From assembly GCA_035402725.1 (NCBI GenBank), contig DAONDU010000062.1, positions 1 to 14,232 of the forward strand: a DNA stretch of 14,232 nt, in the 5' to 3' direction. Positions 1-8,053 of the stretch are shown here, piece by piece. The notes beneath the pieces are model-generated. The model saw only the letters and a list, made by a program, of their open reading frames with translations. It was not told the origin of the DNA and searched no databases. Each line of letters opens with the position of its first letter. Positions within the stretch are counted from its first letter, which is position 1. The position numbers and the translations under genes are program-made. This DNA is from UPXZ01 sp035402725 (lineage in GTDB: Bacteria; Bacteroidota; Bacteroidia; Bacteroidales; Paludibacteraceae).

Positions 1-949
1 GATAATCGGGCGACCAGTGCCAGTAGAGTTTTTGTTCTCCGTTTTTCTGAAACCAGTTCCATTCCACCTTTTCCCAGAGTTGTTGTATGATGGCACACAT
101 AGCTTGTTCTGGCGGATTACCCGATTTGAAATAGGCCTGAACAGCAAGTAAACCCTGCATCAGGAAGGAGGTTTCAATCAGATCGGCTCCATTATCTTTA
201 GTGCTGAACGGGATAACTTTTCCGGTTGTTCCATTCAGCCAATGTGGAAATGCTCCGTGAAATTTATCGGTTTCGGGTCTGTTAAGAAAACGGACTATTT
301 TATCTATCTGTGCATAACCCTGGCTTCGTGAAATAAAACCCCGTTCGATACCCACAAGAATTGCCATCAGACCAAAACCGGAGCCTCCGGTGGTTACCGT
401 TTCGCCCGAACCAAGCCGTTCGCGGGCAAGTCCCGAAACGGGATGAGCATAGTCCCAAAAATAGCGGAATGTTTGTTTCTGTACCAACGTGAGCAGACTG
501 TCGGAGGAAATGGTCGGGAATTTGGGCGTGGTATCCAGTTCGGTAAGAAAATTCACCTTACTGTTGTCTATTATATTAACGCCCATATATTCACCTGAAT
601 TTATATTGAGGGTGTATTTTGTATAATAATTAAGTTTGTCCTTAAGTTTAATCTTTAATTCTTTTGGATTTTCTGTAGTCAAAATATCAAATTGAACTTC
701 CTCATTATTGGTAAAATAGATTTTATCCGGTCTGATTTTTGAATTGTCAATCTCGGTAGAAAAGATTACCCGGATAATTACCGAATCAACAGGCACATTC
801 ATGACTATACCATCGGATGCCACGCTTTTACCGTTTACCGATAATAATTCGATATACGCATTGGAAAGCAGTACCGGCGGTTCTTTACAAGAATAGAAAA
901 AAGAAATAACGGACAGTGTGGTGAGAATATATAAAAATTTTGTTTTCAT
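1..949 (-). CDS. GH144-type glucanase lipoprotein with N-terminal Ig-like domain (C-terminus beyond window)
   Basis: The first 316 residues are visible and the rest lies beyond the left edge. Translation from ATG at 949 gives a lipoprotein signal peptide with lipobox FFYSC (C21). A beta-rich segment at about 30-135 resembles the SbsA/Big_5 Ig-like domains found before Bacteroidota glycosidases. From about residue 150 comes the (alpha/alpha)6 'glycoamylase' domain (PF10091-like). It is closely related to the other glucanase of this locus (6461-8050): both share TTGG, GFGLMAI, GIER, LMQGLL, VEWNW and LYWHWS. The acidic pair D256 and E259 matches D224/E227 of that paralogue and, by spacing, D139/E142 of the C. 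pinensis endo-beta-1,2-glucanase as I remember it. The third acidic residue would fall outside the window. Lipidation suggests an outer-membrane enzyme, perhaps surface-exposed, that cuts polymer before SusCD import. It is the last visible gene of the operon, 77 bases after the LamG gene, with a hairpin between them. GH144 membership is fairly sure; endo action and surface location are inferred. Confidence 0.82.
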   Translation of the reverse strand, partial: MKTKFLYILTTLSVISFFYSCKEPPVLLSNAYIELLSVNGKSVASDGIVMNVPVDSVIIRVIFSTEIDNSKIRPDKIYFTNNEEVQFDILTTENPKELKIKLKDKLNYYTKYTLNINSGEYMGVNIIDNSKVNFLTELDTTPKFPTISSDSLLTLVQKQTFRYFWDYAHPVSGLARERLGSGETVTTGGSGFGLMAILVGIERGFISRSQGYAQIDKIVRFLNRPETDKFHGAFPHWLNGTTGKVIPFSTKDNGADLIETSFLMQGLLAVQAYFKSGNPPEQAMCAIIQQLWEKVEWNWFQKNGEQKLYWHWSPDY

Positions 950-962
950 CTTATTACAAACT

Positions 963-992
963 ATAAACTGTGGGAAAAATCCCACAGTTTAT
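963..992 (-). terminator. Hairpin between LamG and lipoprotein glucanase genes; candidate leaky terminator or attenuator
   Basis: A perfect 13-base inverted repeat, ATAAACTGTGGGA (963-975) and TCCCACAGTTTAT (980-992), encloses a 4-base loop. On the transcribed strand the core stem CTGTGGGA/TCCCACAG is followed by a U-rich run (TTTATAGTTTGT), which is terminator-like, although there is no long uninterrupted U-tract. The other strand is similarly T-rich, so the element could work in both directions. Only 13 bases separate it from the next start codon, too few for a promoter. The downstream glucanase must therefore depend on readthrough, or the hairpin instead acts in mRNA processing, stability or translation. 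The structure is certain; its role is not. Confidence 0.55.
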
Positions 993-1026
993 CTTTCTTA
1001 ATCATTAACTACTTACTCAAATGATT

Positions 1027-1908
1027 TTATCTGCCTGCTTTTTCGAGTTCATAAAGAGCTCCAATATCAGCCAAAACTAATTCACGTTTCCATACGCGTA
1101 CTTCGTCCAGTTGACCTTTCAATCCGGTATTCCAGGCATCAGTAGTAGTACCGTTGGCAAATGTTTCAAATGCTCCGAGAATAGGATGGCAAGGAGTTGT
1201 AACAACAAAGTTTTTAGTACCTGTATTATCTCTGTTTTCCCAAACCGGATTAGATATTTTTATACCGTTTACATACACTTTCAGAAGTTTTGTTGTATTA
1301 TTCCAGGTAAGAACCACGTGTGCCCATTTTCCTCCAATTTTGTTAGGATAAGCAATATGACCAGCTGCAATATCGGCTGCACTTGCTTTAACAGTGTTTC
1401 TTGAATCCTGCCATCCCAGATCTGTACTTGAAACAATAAGACCTTTTACGGTTAAGCTGTCGCTTGTTGCTGGCATCCAGCCGGTTTCAGACATGAAGTT
1501 GATACTTCCTGCCCACTCGTTAGGACGTGACAAAGAGAATATGACGGATGAATTTGCTCCGTTATTCGTTAGTTTCACCCAGGAACTTACCGTAAAACCA
1601 GTATTAAGATTGGTTCCTAAGTTGGCTATGGTATTATATGCCAGATATCCCACATTGAAGCTTGCAGCTTTACCTTTTATTCCATCTACCCAGGTTACAT
1701 TACTTGTCTTGGCAGGAGCTGAACTTGACAATGATTCGTTACCATCACCATTTAATGGCCAATAAGCAACCAAATCTGCTTTTCCCACTTCATCAGCATT
1801 ATCGTATCCTCCAATGGGTGGAAGTTTTGGTTCGTCTTTTTTACATCCAGTAAATGTAAAAGCAAAAGTTGCGAATGCAATTAATCCAAAAATTTTTAAT
1901 GTTTTCAT
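1027..1908 (-). CDS. LamG/ConA-like lipoprotein, putative surface glycan-binding protein
   Basis: This 293-residue protein has a lipoprotein signal peptide ending FTFTGC (C22), followed by KKDEP, a charged stretch typical of lipoproteins exported to the Bacteroidota cell surface. From about residue 44 to 290 it forms one concanavalin-A-like jelly roll of the LamG type (Laminin_G_3-like). The signs are VAYWPLNG near 47-54, GFTVSSWVKL near 104-113, WAHVVLTW near 195-202, LKVYVNGI near 209-216 and GQLDEVRVWKREL near 265-277. I see no ExDxxE glycosidase motif, so a binding role is more likely than a catalytic one. It sits directly after susD, where PULs usually encode their SusE/SusF-like surface glycan-binding proteins, and probably holds the polysaccharide for the neighbouring glucanase and SusCD. 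The gene starts 63 bases after susD and is likely cotranscribed. The ligand is unknown and inferred only from context. Fold 0.85, binding role 0.6. Confidence 0.8.
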   Translation of the reverse strand: MKTLKIFGLIAFATFAFTFTGCKKDEPKLPPIGGYDNADEVGKADLVAYWPLNGDGNESLSSSAPAKTSNVTWVDGIKGKAASFNVGYLAYNTIANLGTNLNTGFTVSSWVKLTNNGANSSVIFSLSRPNEWAGSINFMSETGWMPATSDSLTVKGLIVSSTDLGWQDSRNTVKASAADIAAGHIAYPNKIGGKWAHVVLTWNNTTKLLKVYVNGIKISNPVWENRDNTGTKNFVVTTPCHPILGAFETFANGTTTDAWNTGLKGQLDEVRVWKRELVLADIGALYELEKAGR

Positions 1909-1971
1909 TTTTTTTGTTTTTAAATAGGTTAATAATTTGATTTTTAGTATATTAATTTATTAATTGATATC

Positions 1972-3426
1972 CTAATCATAATTTGGATTCTGAGTAAGTA
2001 TTCCTTTGCTTAAAGTAATTTGTTCTTCAGGTATAGGAAACAATTCGTGTTTTCCCTGTATAAAAACTTTTCCTACAGCTGACATTGCAACAGAAGCCTT
2101 TCCGGTACGTACAATATCAAACCATCGATCGTGTTCCATTGCCATTTCCAATCGGCGTTCTTTATAAATCTGATCTAATGTAACAGAGGTAAGCGGAATC
2201 AATCCTGCACGTTTTCTGATTTTATTAACAATGGATAATGCAGTATCCAACTGATTAATGTGGTATCCTGCTTCGGCTCTTATCAGCAAAACATCGCTGT
2301 ATTTCAACAATCGAACATTTTTGGCAGTTTCTCCTTTATTGTCGTCCCAGGACTCCTTTGTGCGGCTTTGATATGCTTTATAATTGTACCTTGGATTTGC
2401 CCAGCCTGTAGCAGGAGTTTGGAATCCATCCCAAAGTACCTGTCCGGTAAACATTATGGTACCGTCTTTTCGTTTATCACCCGGCTCGTAAGCATTTGCC
2501 AGATTGACTGTTGGTGTATTAAAACCCCAACCGTGGTCAGGCGTTCCGCGTCCGCTCTGTACATCGGTATATCCGTTTACACCTTTGCCCAACGTTGCCT
2601 GAATTTCAAAAAGCGATTCTTTACTATTTTCCCCTACTTCACGCCACACATTGGCGTAATCGGGTAATAAATCATACATCTTGCTTGTTACTACGTTTCC
2701 TGCCATAGCAAATGCTTCGTTCCATTTTTCCTCATACATGTATACTTTAGCCAAAAGTCCCTGTGCAGCACCTTTGGTGACTCTGCCTAAATTTTCTCTG
2801 TTGTATTGCAATGGTAGTGAAGCTGCAGCATCCATTAAGTCCTTTTCGATTTGAGCATAGGTTTCTGCTTTTGTTTTACGTGAATAAACTACCTGATTTA
2901 CGGTGGCTTCTTCTTTAAAATCCAGTTTTTCTACCACCACAGGTACACCACCAAAACATCTTACCAGATCAAAATAAAACATTGCCCGAAGGAATTTTAA
3001 TTCGCCTATATAGCGATTTTTAATATTTTCCTCCAGATTTACCTTTTCTAAATAATATATACCTTCGTTGCAGCGGTAAATTCCTTCGTAACGTCTTTTC
3101 CAAACATCGTTGAATGAACGCAATGATTTATCAAAAGCCAGATCGTCAAGTTTGTCTTTATCTGTTCCTGCATCACCATCCGATGAGCCTTTGTCGGCAT
3201 CATCCGATGTTATGCTCGTTACGCCAATCCAGGGGAAGCCATACATCTCAAAACTCAACATTTGATTATAAGCAGAGTTTACAACTTCTACAGCGTACAA
3301 TGGTTCGGCAAGAAAATCATCTTTCGACATCTTATCCTGAGGAAGTACATTCAAATCCTTTTCGCAGCCGACTAAGAACAGTGTCAAGCAAAAAGTAATT
3401 ATAGAAAGTATTTTAACGTGTTTCAT
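1972..3426 (-). CDS. SusD-like outer-membrane glycan-binding lipoprotein (RagB/SusD family)
   Basis: The 484-residue length is usual for SusD homologues. A lipoprotein signal peptide ends LFLVGC (C21) and is followed by EKDLNVLPQD, a typical SusD N-terminus. Family landmarks are NEGIYYLEKV and KFLRAMFYFDLVRCFGGVPVV (roughly residues 120-165, the SusD-like N-terminal TPR region) and LLRYSD-like LLKYSDVLLIRAEAGY (near 374-389). The C-terminal RRLEMAMEHDRWFDIVRTGKA (near 422-442) and the ending ITLSKGILTQNPNYD are also typical. SusD proteins form the hinged lid on the extracellular face of their SusC barrel and bind the oligosaccharide to be imported. The gene follows susC by 44 bases, consistent with joint transcription. 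Which sugar it binds cannot be read from the sequence; the flanking GH144 and GH3 genes point to beta-glucan. No damage seen. Confidence 0.96.
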   Translation of the reverse strand: MKHVKILSIITFCLTLFLVGCEKDLNVLPQDKMSKDDFLAEPLYAVEVVNSAYNQMLSFEMYGFPWIGVTSITSDDADKGSSDGDAGTDKDKLDDLAFDKSLRSFNDVWKRRYEGIYRCNEGIYYLEKVNLEENIKNRYIGELKFLRAMFYFDLVRCFGGVPVVVEKLDFKEEATVNQVVYSRKTKAETYAQIEKDLMDAAASLPLQYNRENLGRVTKGAAQGLLAKVYMYEEKWNEAFAMAGNVVTSKMYDLLPDYANVWREVGENSKESLFEIQATLGKGVNGYTDVQSGRGTPDHGWGFNTPTVNLANAYEPGDKRKDGTIMFTGQVLWDGFQTPATGWANPRYNYKAYQSRTKESWDDNKGETAKNVRLLKYSDVLLIRAEAGYHINQLDTALSIVNKIRKRAGLIPLTSVTLDQIYKERRLEMAMEHDRWFDIVRTGKASVAMSAVGKVFIQGKHELFPIPEEQITLSKGILTQNPNYD

Positions 3427-3470
3427 AATTTCTTGTGTTAGTTACTTGATTAAATGTTTGATAGACTGTT

Positions 3471-6455
3471 TTATAATGTTATATTCAGACCAAAAGTAAG
3501 GGATCTGTTTGTGGGATAAGCATCCAACTCAATACCTGCAGAACCGAGCGGTGTACCCGAACCAATCAATTCAGGAGTAAATCCGGTATATTTTGTGAAA
3601 ATAAAAGGATTAACAGCCGTTACATACACTCTCAATTTTTGAATTTCTTTTAGCACTTTCGGCAGAGAATAACCTATCGTGACGTTGTTAATTCTCAGAT
3701 AATCTCCCTTTTCAATAAAATAAGTAGAAGCCAACGGAGTATCAGAATATGGTCTGGGATTTGCAGCATCCTGTTTTGGATTTGAAGGAATCCAAAAATC
3801 ATTAAACTCATTCATTTCCACATTTTCGCCGCCCCAGCGTTGCGCTTTTTTACCATTGTACACTTTATTTCCCATTACACCATACCAATCCGTTGAGAAA
3901 TCAAAATTCTTGTAATCAAATCCCAGATTGAAACCATAAGTCAGTTTCGGAATATACGAACCGGCGTTTATTCTTTCGGACGAATAAGCAAAAGCTCCAT
4001 CTTCAGTATAGCCTGTATGTTCATATACATAGAACGATCCAATCGGGTCACCAATATGTATTTCTTTAGTATAATGTCCGTTACCCAGATCTCCACCGGT
4101 AAGTTTATCAAAATAAGAACTGTAGATTTGTTTTATCGCATTATTGTTTACTGCAAAATTTACACCTGCCCTATAATTAAACTCATCGCCCAATTTATCA
4201 TTCCAGGAGAATGTGGCTTCAATCCCCTTGTTTTCAACCGTTCCGGCATTCAAATAAACATCTCCGGGAGAAAGTACTGTTGGAAGTTTTACAGGTAAAA
4301 TTACATTATCGGTCAATTTACGATAAAATTCCAGGGTACCGTATAATCGTTGTTTCAACATTCTGAATTCAATACCGCCACCGAATTCTTTTGTTGTTTC
4401 CCAGGTTAAATCAGGATCAACGGCATAAGGAACAAACGAACCGGGATAAATTATTTCAGGTGAGCCAAAAGGATAAGTGGCACCGTTTTGGAAAAGTATC
4501 TGATTGACAGATGGAGCCGCGTTTCCGTTACCAATTTCACCATATCCGGCTTTTATTTTCAAATAATCAATTACTGAAGCATATTTTTCAAAAAAATCTT
4601 CGCTGCTCACAACCCATCCTCCCGAAACTGCCGGGAAAATTCCCCATTTTTTAGCCGATTGAAAATCACTGATACCGTCTCGACGAAGTGATGCCGTCAA
4701 TAAATATTTTCGCTCATAATCATAATCAACACGCGCAAAATAACCCAGATTGACAAGCGGAGTTTGACTACTGTTTGATACTACATTATCAGGTGAAGTA
4801 ACAATATTGCTTTTCGACAGGTCAAGCGACCAGTAATTAGGTTGGTAAGGTACGTTATTGCGCCTTCCGGAAAGATACTGTGCGGTTCTGGTAGTGGAAC
4901 GTGTAACACCTAATACAGCTGTAATTCCATGTTTATCAAAATCTTTGGAATAGGTAAGAAAATTATCCCAGTTCCATACAAAAAAATGACTTCTGCTTTG
5001 ACTTAACGTGCTGTAGAACTTATTGTTTTTATAAAAATCGTCTTCAGTCGCAGTTGGATTTTGGCTGAACCAATTTTCTTTATTCGGTGTGTAAGAATAT
5101 CCCATACCATAATCAAATGTAGCACCGAAGTTGGAATTAAATTTCAGATCCTTGTAAATTTGTAGTTCTGCCCCCACAGTTCCGAATAAAGTGACATTTC
5201 TGTTTTTATCTTCGTTGTAACCAAGCATGGCAAGGGGATTCGGTACATTATTAAATTTATCTCCTATCATACCTATTTCTCCGGTAGCATTATCCAGAAA
5301 TGGCATTCCCCATTTTCCGTTTTCATACTTCACGGGCATTATTGGCGATTGCTTATAAGCTGCTGTAAATGCACTTGAAGGTTGTGGTACGTTATTTACA
5401 ACGGCAACATTGATGGATTGAGATATTTTCAGGCGATTGAAAAGTCTGTATTCATTTTTACTCAGAATGTTGGTTCTGTCATAATCAGTTCCTTTCAGAA
5501 TCCCTTGTTCGTCGAAGCGTGAAATACCGAAATAATAATTCACGTTTTCTTCACCACCGGAAAGTGAAATGGAGTGATTAGTTGTCATTCCGGTTTGAGT
5601 TATTTCCTTGAGCCAATTCGTATCGTAAGGCTGAGTGGAAGCAAAACGGGTTCTCCCTGCGGCAAAATTCTGATAATATGCAAAATGATATGCATCTGCC
5701 ATATCTACTGTTTTCATCATTGTTTTGAAACCGACGTAACCGTCGTATATCACTTTAACACTTCCTTTTTTCCCTTTTTTGGTAGTAACCAGAATTACAC
5801 CACTTGCAGCTTTGTTTCCATAAATTGCGAGCGAAGAAGCATCCTTGAGTACATCTATAGTTTCGATATCGTTAGCACTCAGCCCATTAAGGCTATTTGC
5901 TTCAGTGCCGTCAATTACATATAATGGAGTTCCCCCACCCAGTACAGTATTAATACCTCGTATCATCACAGTCGGTGCCCGTCCCGGTTCATCTGTGGCA
6001 ATAATGTTAACACCGGCTGCTTTTCCCTGAATAGATTGAATAGCAGATTGTGCTGGAGTTTTCATTATATCATCAGATTTAATCTGAACAACTGATCCTG
6101 TAATGGCTCCGGCTTTTTTAGTACCGTAACCAACTACCACTACTTCATCCAGCACCTTGTCGTTAGTTTCCAGTTGGATATTGAGTGGAGCATTGGATCT
6201 AACCGAAACTTCCTGACTTTTATAGCCGATATAGCTGATTTCCAGGATTGAATTTAACGGTACGGAAATAGAAAAATTCCCGTCAAAATTTGTAATCGTA
6301 CCGTTATTGGTACCTTGTTGCAAAACTTTGGCACCAATCAATGTTTCACCGGTCTTTTTATCAGATATTACCCCCGAAATAGTTACGCTTTGGGCGACAA
6401 TAGAGAAAACCGAAATAAACATCAGTAAAAAGATTGTTGTACGTTTGATTTTCAT
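3471..6455 (-). CDS. SusC-like TonB-dependent outer-membrane transporter (SusC/RagA family)
   Basis: This complete 994-residue protein has a signal peptide ending near VFSIVAQS. A carboxypeptidase-regulatory-like beta domain follows at about 24-97 (VTISGVISDKKTGETLIGAKV, FDGNFSISV, YIGYKSQEV). The TonB-box region LDEVVVVGYG lies at 102-111. The plug domain at about 112-228 has the SusC landmarks TPAQSAIQSIQGKAAGV, IRGINTV, PLYVIDG and LKDASSLAIYGNKAASGVI. The remainder is the 22-stranded beta-barrel, ending ...RSLTFGLNITL. It imports oligosaccharides across the outer membrane using TonB/ExbBD energy, with the SusD-like protein as its lid. It starts only 5 bases after the periplasmic glucanase stop codon, tying the enzymes and the transporter into one transcript. 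The N-terminal domain is not the longer STN type that works with anti-sigma factors, which fits control by the adjacent one-component regulator rather than an ECF sigma system. Substrate is inferred from neighbours. Confidence 0.97.
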   Translation of the reverse strand: MKIKRTTIFLLMFISVFSIVAQSVTISGVISDKKTGETLIGAKVLQQGTNNGTITNFDGNFSISVPLNSILEISYIGYKSQEVSVRSNAPLNIQLETNDKVLDEVVVVGYGTKKAGAITGSVVQIKSDDIMKTPAQSAIQSIQGKAAGVNIIATDEPGRAPTVMIRGINTVLGGGTPLYVIDGTEANSLNGLSANDIETIDVLKDASSLAIYGNKAASGVILVTTKKGKKGSVKVIYDGYVGFKTMMKTVDMADAYHFAYYQNFAAGRTRFASTQPYDTNWLKEITQTGMTTNHSISLSGGEENVNYYFGISRFDEQGILKGTDYDRTNILSKNEYRLFNRLKISQSINVAVVNNVPQPSSAFTAAYKQSPIMPVKYENGKWGMPFLDNATGEIGMIGDKFNNVPNPLAMLGYNEDKNRNVTLFGTVGAELQIYKDLKFNSNFGATFDYGMGYSYTPNKENWFSQNPTATEDDFYKNNKFYSTLSQSRSHFFVWNWDNFLTYSKDFDKHGITAVLGVTRSTTRTAQYLSGRRNNVPYQPNYWSLDLSKSNIVTSPDNVVSNSSQTPLVNLGYFARVDYDYERKYLLTASLRRDGISDFQSAKKWGIFPAVSGGWVVSSEDFFEKYASVIDYLKIKAGYGEIGNGNAAPSVNQILFQNGATYPFGSPEIIYPGSFVPYAVDPDLTWETTKEFGGGIEFRMLKQRLYGTLEFYRKLTDNVILPVKLPTVLSPGDVYLNAGTVENKGIEATFSWNDKLGDEFNYRAGVNFAVNNNAIKQIYSSYFDKLTGGDLGNGHYTKEIHIGDPIGSFYVYEHTGYTEDGAFAYSSERINAGSYIPKLTYGFNLGFDYKNFDFSTDWYGVMGNKVYNGKKAQRWGGENVEMNEFNDFWIPSNPKQDAANPRPYSDTPLASTYFIEKGDYLRINNVTIGYSLPKVLKEIQKLRVYVTAVNPFIFTKYTGFTPELIGSGTPLGSAGIELDAYPTNRSLTFGLNITL

Positions 6456-6460
6456 ATGTA

Positions 6461-8050
6461 CTACTTATTATTTGAAGTTAATTGAAAATTAAATCCTAAT
6501 TTTTTTAACCCGTTTTGAATTTCCCGGTTTCCCATGAATAAATTCCAAACGAGTCCGCTGCGGAAGTTCTCAATCATTACTGCTATAGGCCCCTGGTCAA
6601 TGGCAAGATAACTTTTCACCACTTGCTGACCTTCAATTAAACCGGGATTGTAAGAATCATAAAATCCGTATTTTCCAAAAACCTGTTTTCCTTTTTCAAA
6701 GTACAGATACTTTAATACCTCCATACTCTCCTTTGGAGTATAAACAATGGATGAAAGAGCTGCTGTAGGGGGAACAGTTCCGTTATCGGAATCGGTTCCG
6801 GGATGATGCGACGAATATCCGACTATCGGGTCGTCCGACGAAGTAAATCCCCATAAATTCGCTCCATAGCCCGTGTGCTTTTTTGGATTATTGATGGCAT
6901 AAGCCCTATGGATAAGGGTGTGGGCTTTATTTCTTTCAAAGTAGTTTGTATAGCTGTCCGTCAATCCATTCGGATTTAGTCCCAGAAAACTGTAATGTGT
7001 GAAAAACAGCGGACCACCGTAATCCATTCCCAGGTCAAGTTTTATTCCATAATAACTTTTCCCGTTGTAATAATAAGGCGAATTTTTGAAACAGGCTTCA
7101 TACACTTTTGCATCAATCGGATATGTGGGTGATGATGCTGCAAGCACATACGTAATCAGCGTTTCGTCAAATCCTTTGATGCAGTGGTTCATTTTCCATC
7201 CGTAATTTTTAGACCAATGCCAGTACAGAGAGTCGGAGCCCTGTGTGTACCAGTTCCATTCCACCGCTTCCCAAAGATGTGTAATTTTATTCGCCAATTC
7301 ATGTTCTTTATCATTTCCTTTTTTCAAATATTCACGGGCGGTGAGCAGACCTTGCATCAATAATGCAGTTTCCACCAAATCGCCACCATCGTCATATTTA
7401 CTAAAGCTGAATGCTTTTCGTGTATCTGCATTGTACCAGTGTGCCCACGCCCCATGAAACCGCTCGACAGAGCCGAGAAAACTGACAATCTTATTTATAA
7501 CCTCAAAACCTTTTTCTTTGGGAAAATAATTTCTTTCGATTCCGGCAATGATGGCCATCAGTCCGAAACCAGTTCCACCGGTAGTTACTATATCGCCATT
7601 CACATCATTGCTGCGTTCACGTGCCATTCCGGTTCCCGGCTCTGCAAAATCCAAGAAATAACGGGTTGTATAACGCTGCGTCATATCCAGCAAATCTTCG
7701 TCTCTGTAAGCTTTTCGCGTTACTTTTATTTCAAATTTGGCAGCATCGGAATCGGTAACTTTCATTCCCTTCGGAATAATTCTGTAACGAATTTCAGTAT
7801 TTGGGGGAATATTTCTTTCGTAAAAATCGAGAAAATTATCCTGAGTAGTTTCACCCTGTTTTACAAATGATTTTGCGTTTCCTACTAGTCGATACACTTC
7901 ATACGTAAAACCCTGATGGTTTTTCCAGCAAATTTCTGAATGGCCCGGAAAGCTTTGAGCTTTCAGTTCATTTGGCACAACATATTGGCTTTGAGCAGAC
8001 AATACTCCGAATATCATCAAAAGTAATCCTATACTTTTTAGCTTTTTCAT
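6461..8050 (-). CDS. Exported GH144-type beta-1,2-glucanase ('glucoamylase family' protein)
   Basis: This complete 529-residue protein has a type I signal peptide (first ~20 residues, ending LSAQSQ) and no lipobox, so it is probably periplasmic. Residues about 25-112 look like a fibronectin-III-like beta domain (YEVYRLVG, EIRYRIIPKG). From about 120 comes the (alpha/alpha)6 barrel of the glycoamylase/GH144 type: TTGGTGFGLMAI (156-167), GGDLVETALLMQGLL (222-236), VEWNW (263-267), LYWHWS (275-280) and GFDETLITY (293-301). D224, E227 and E296 have the same relative spacing (3 and 69) as D139, E142 and E211, proposed as catalytic candidates in the C. pinensis GH144 endo-beta-1,2-glucanase; I rely on memory for those numbers. 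Another family member, Parabacteroides distasonis BDI_3064, releases sophorose, so this protein could be endo- or exo-acting. It starts 3 bases after the GH3 stop and ends 5 bases before susC, so it is tightly in the operon. Automatic labels such as 'glucoamylase' should not be taken as starch activity. Confidence 0.86.
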   Translation of the reverse strand: MKKLKSIGLLLMIFGVLSAQSQYVVPNELKAQSFPGHSEICWKNHQGFTYEVYRLVGNAKSFVKQGETTQDNFLDFYERNIPPNTEIRYRIIPKGMKVTDSDAAKFEIKVTRKAYRDEDLLDMTQRYTTRYFLDFAEPGTGMARERSNDVNGDIVTTGGTGFGLMAIIAGIERNYFPKEKGFEVINKIVSFLGSVERFHGAWAHWYNADTRKAFSFSKYDDGGDLVETALLMQGLLTAREYLKKGNDKEHELANKITHLWEAVEWNWYTQGSDSLYWHWSKNYGWKMNHCIKGFDETLITYVLAASSPTYPIDAKVYEACFKNSPYYYNGKSYYGIKLDLGMDYGGPLFFTHYSFLGLNPNGLTDSYTNYFERNKAHTLIHRAYAINNPKKHTGYGANLWGFTSSDDPIVGYSSHHPGTDSDNGTVPPTAALSSIVYTPKESMEVLKYLYFEKGKQVFGKYGFYDSYNPGLIEGQQVVKSYLAIDQGPIAVMIENFRSGLVWNLFMGNREIQNGLKKLGFNFQLTSNNK

Positions 8051-8053
8051 AAA

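Noticed and set aside
1951..1964. ATTAAT repeats between susD and the LamG gene
   Set aside because: They consist only of A and T in an AT-rich spacer and are expected by chance.
7439..7870. Plus-strand open frame of 143 codons inside the periplasmic glucanase gene
   Set aside because: It is antisense to a well-supported glycosidase, has no recognisable domain or composition of a real protein, and has no promoter or partner. Similar plus-strand frames inside the other genes (for example 8291-8803 in the GH3 gene, 1394-1765 in the LamG gene) were rejected for the same reason.
6461..8050. Starch-degrading glucoamylase assignment
   Set aside because: The name arises from a broad family label. 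The GH144-type acidic residues, lack of any starch enzyme nearby and presence of a GH3 beta-glucosidase argue for a beta-glucan substrate.
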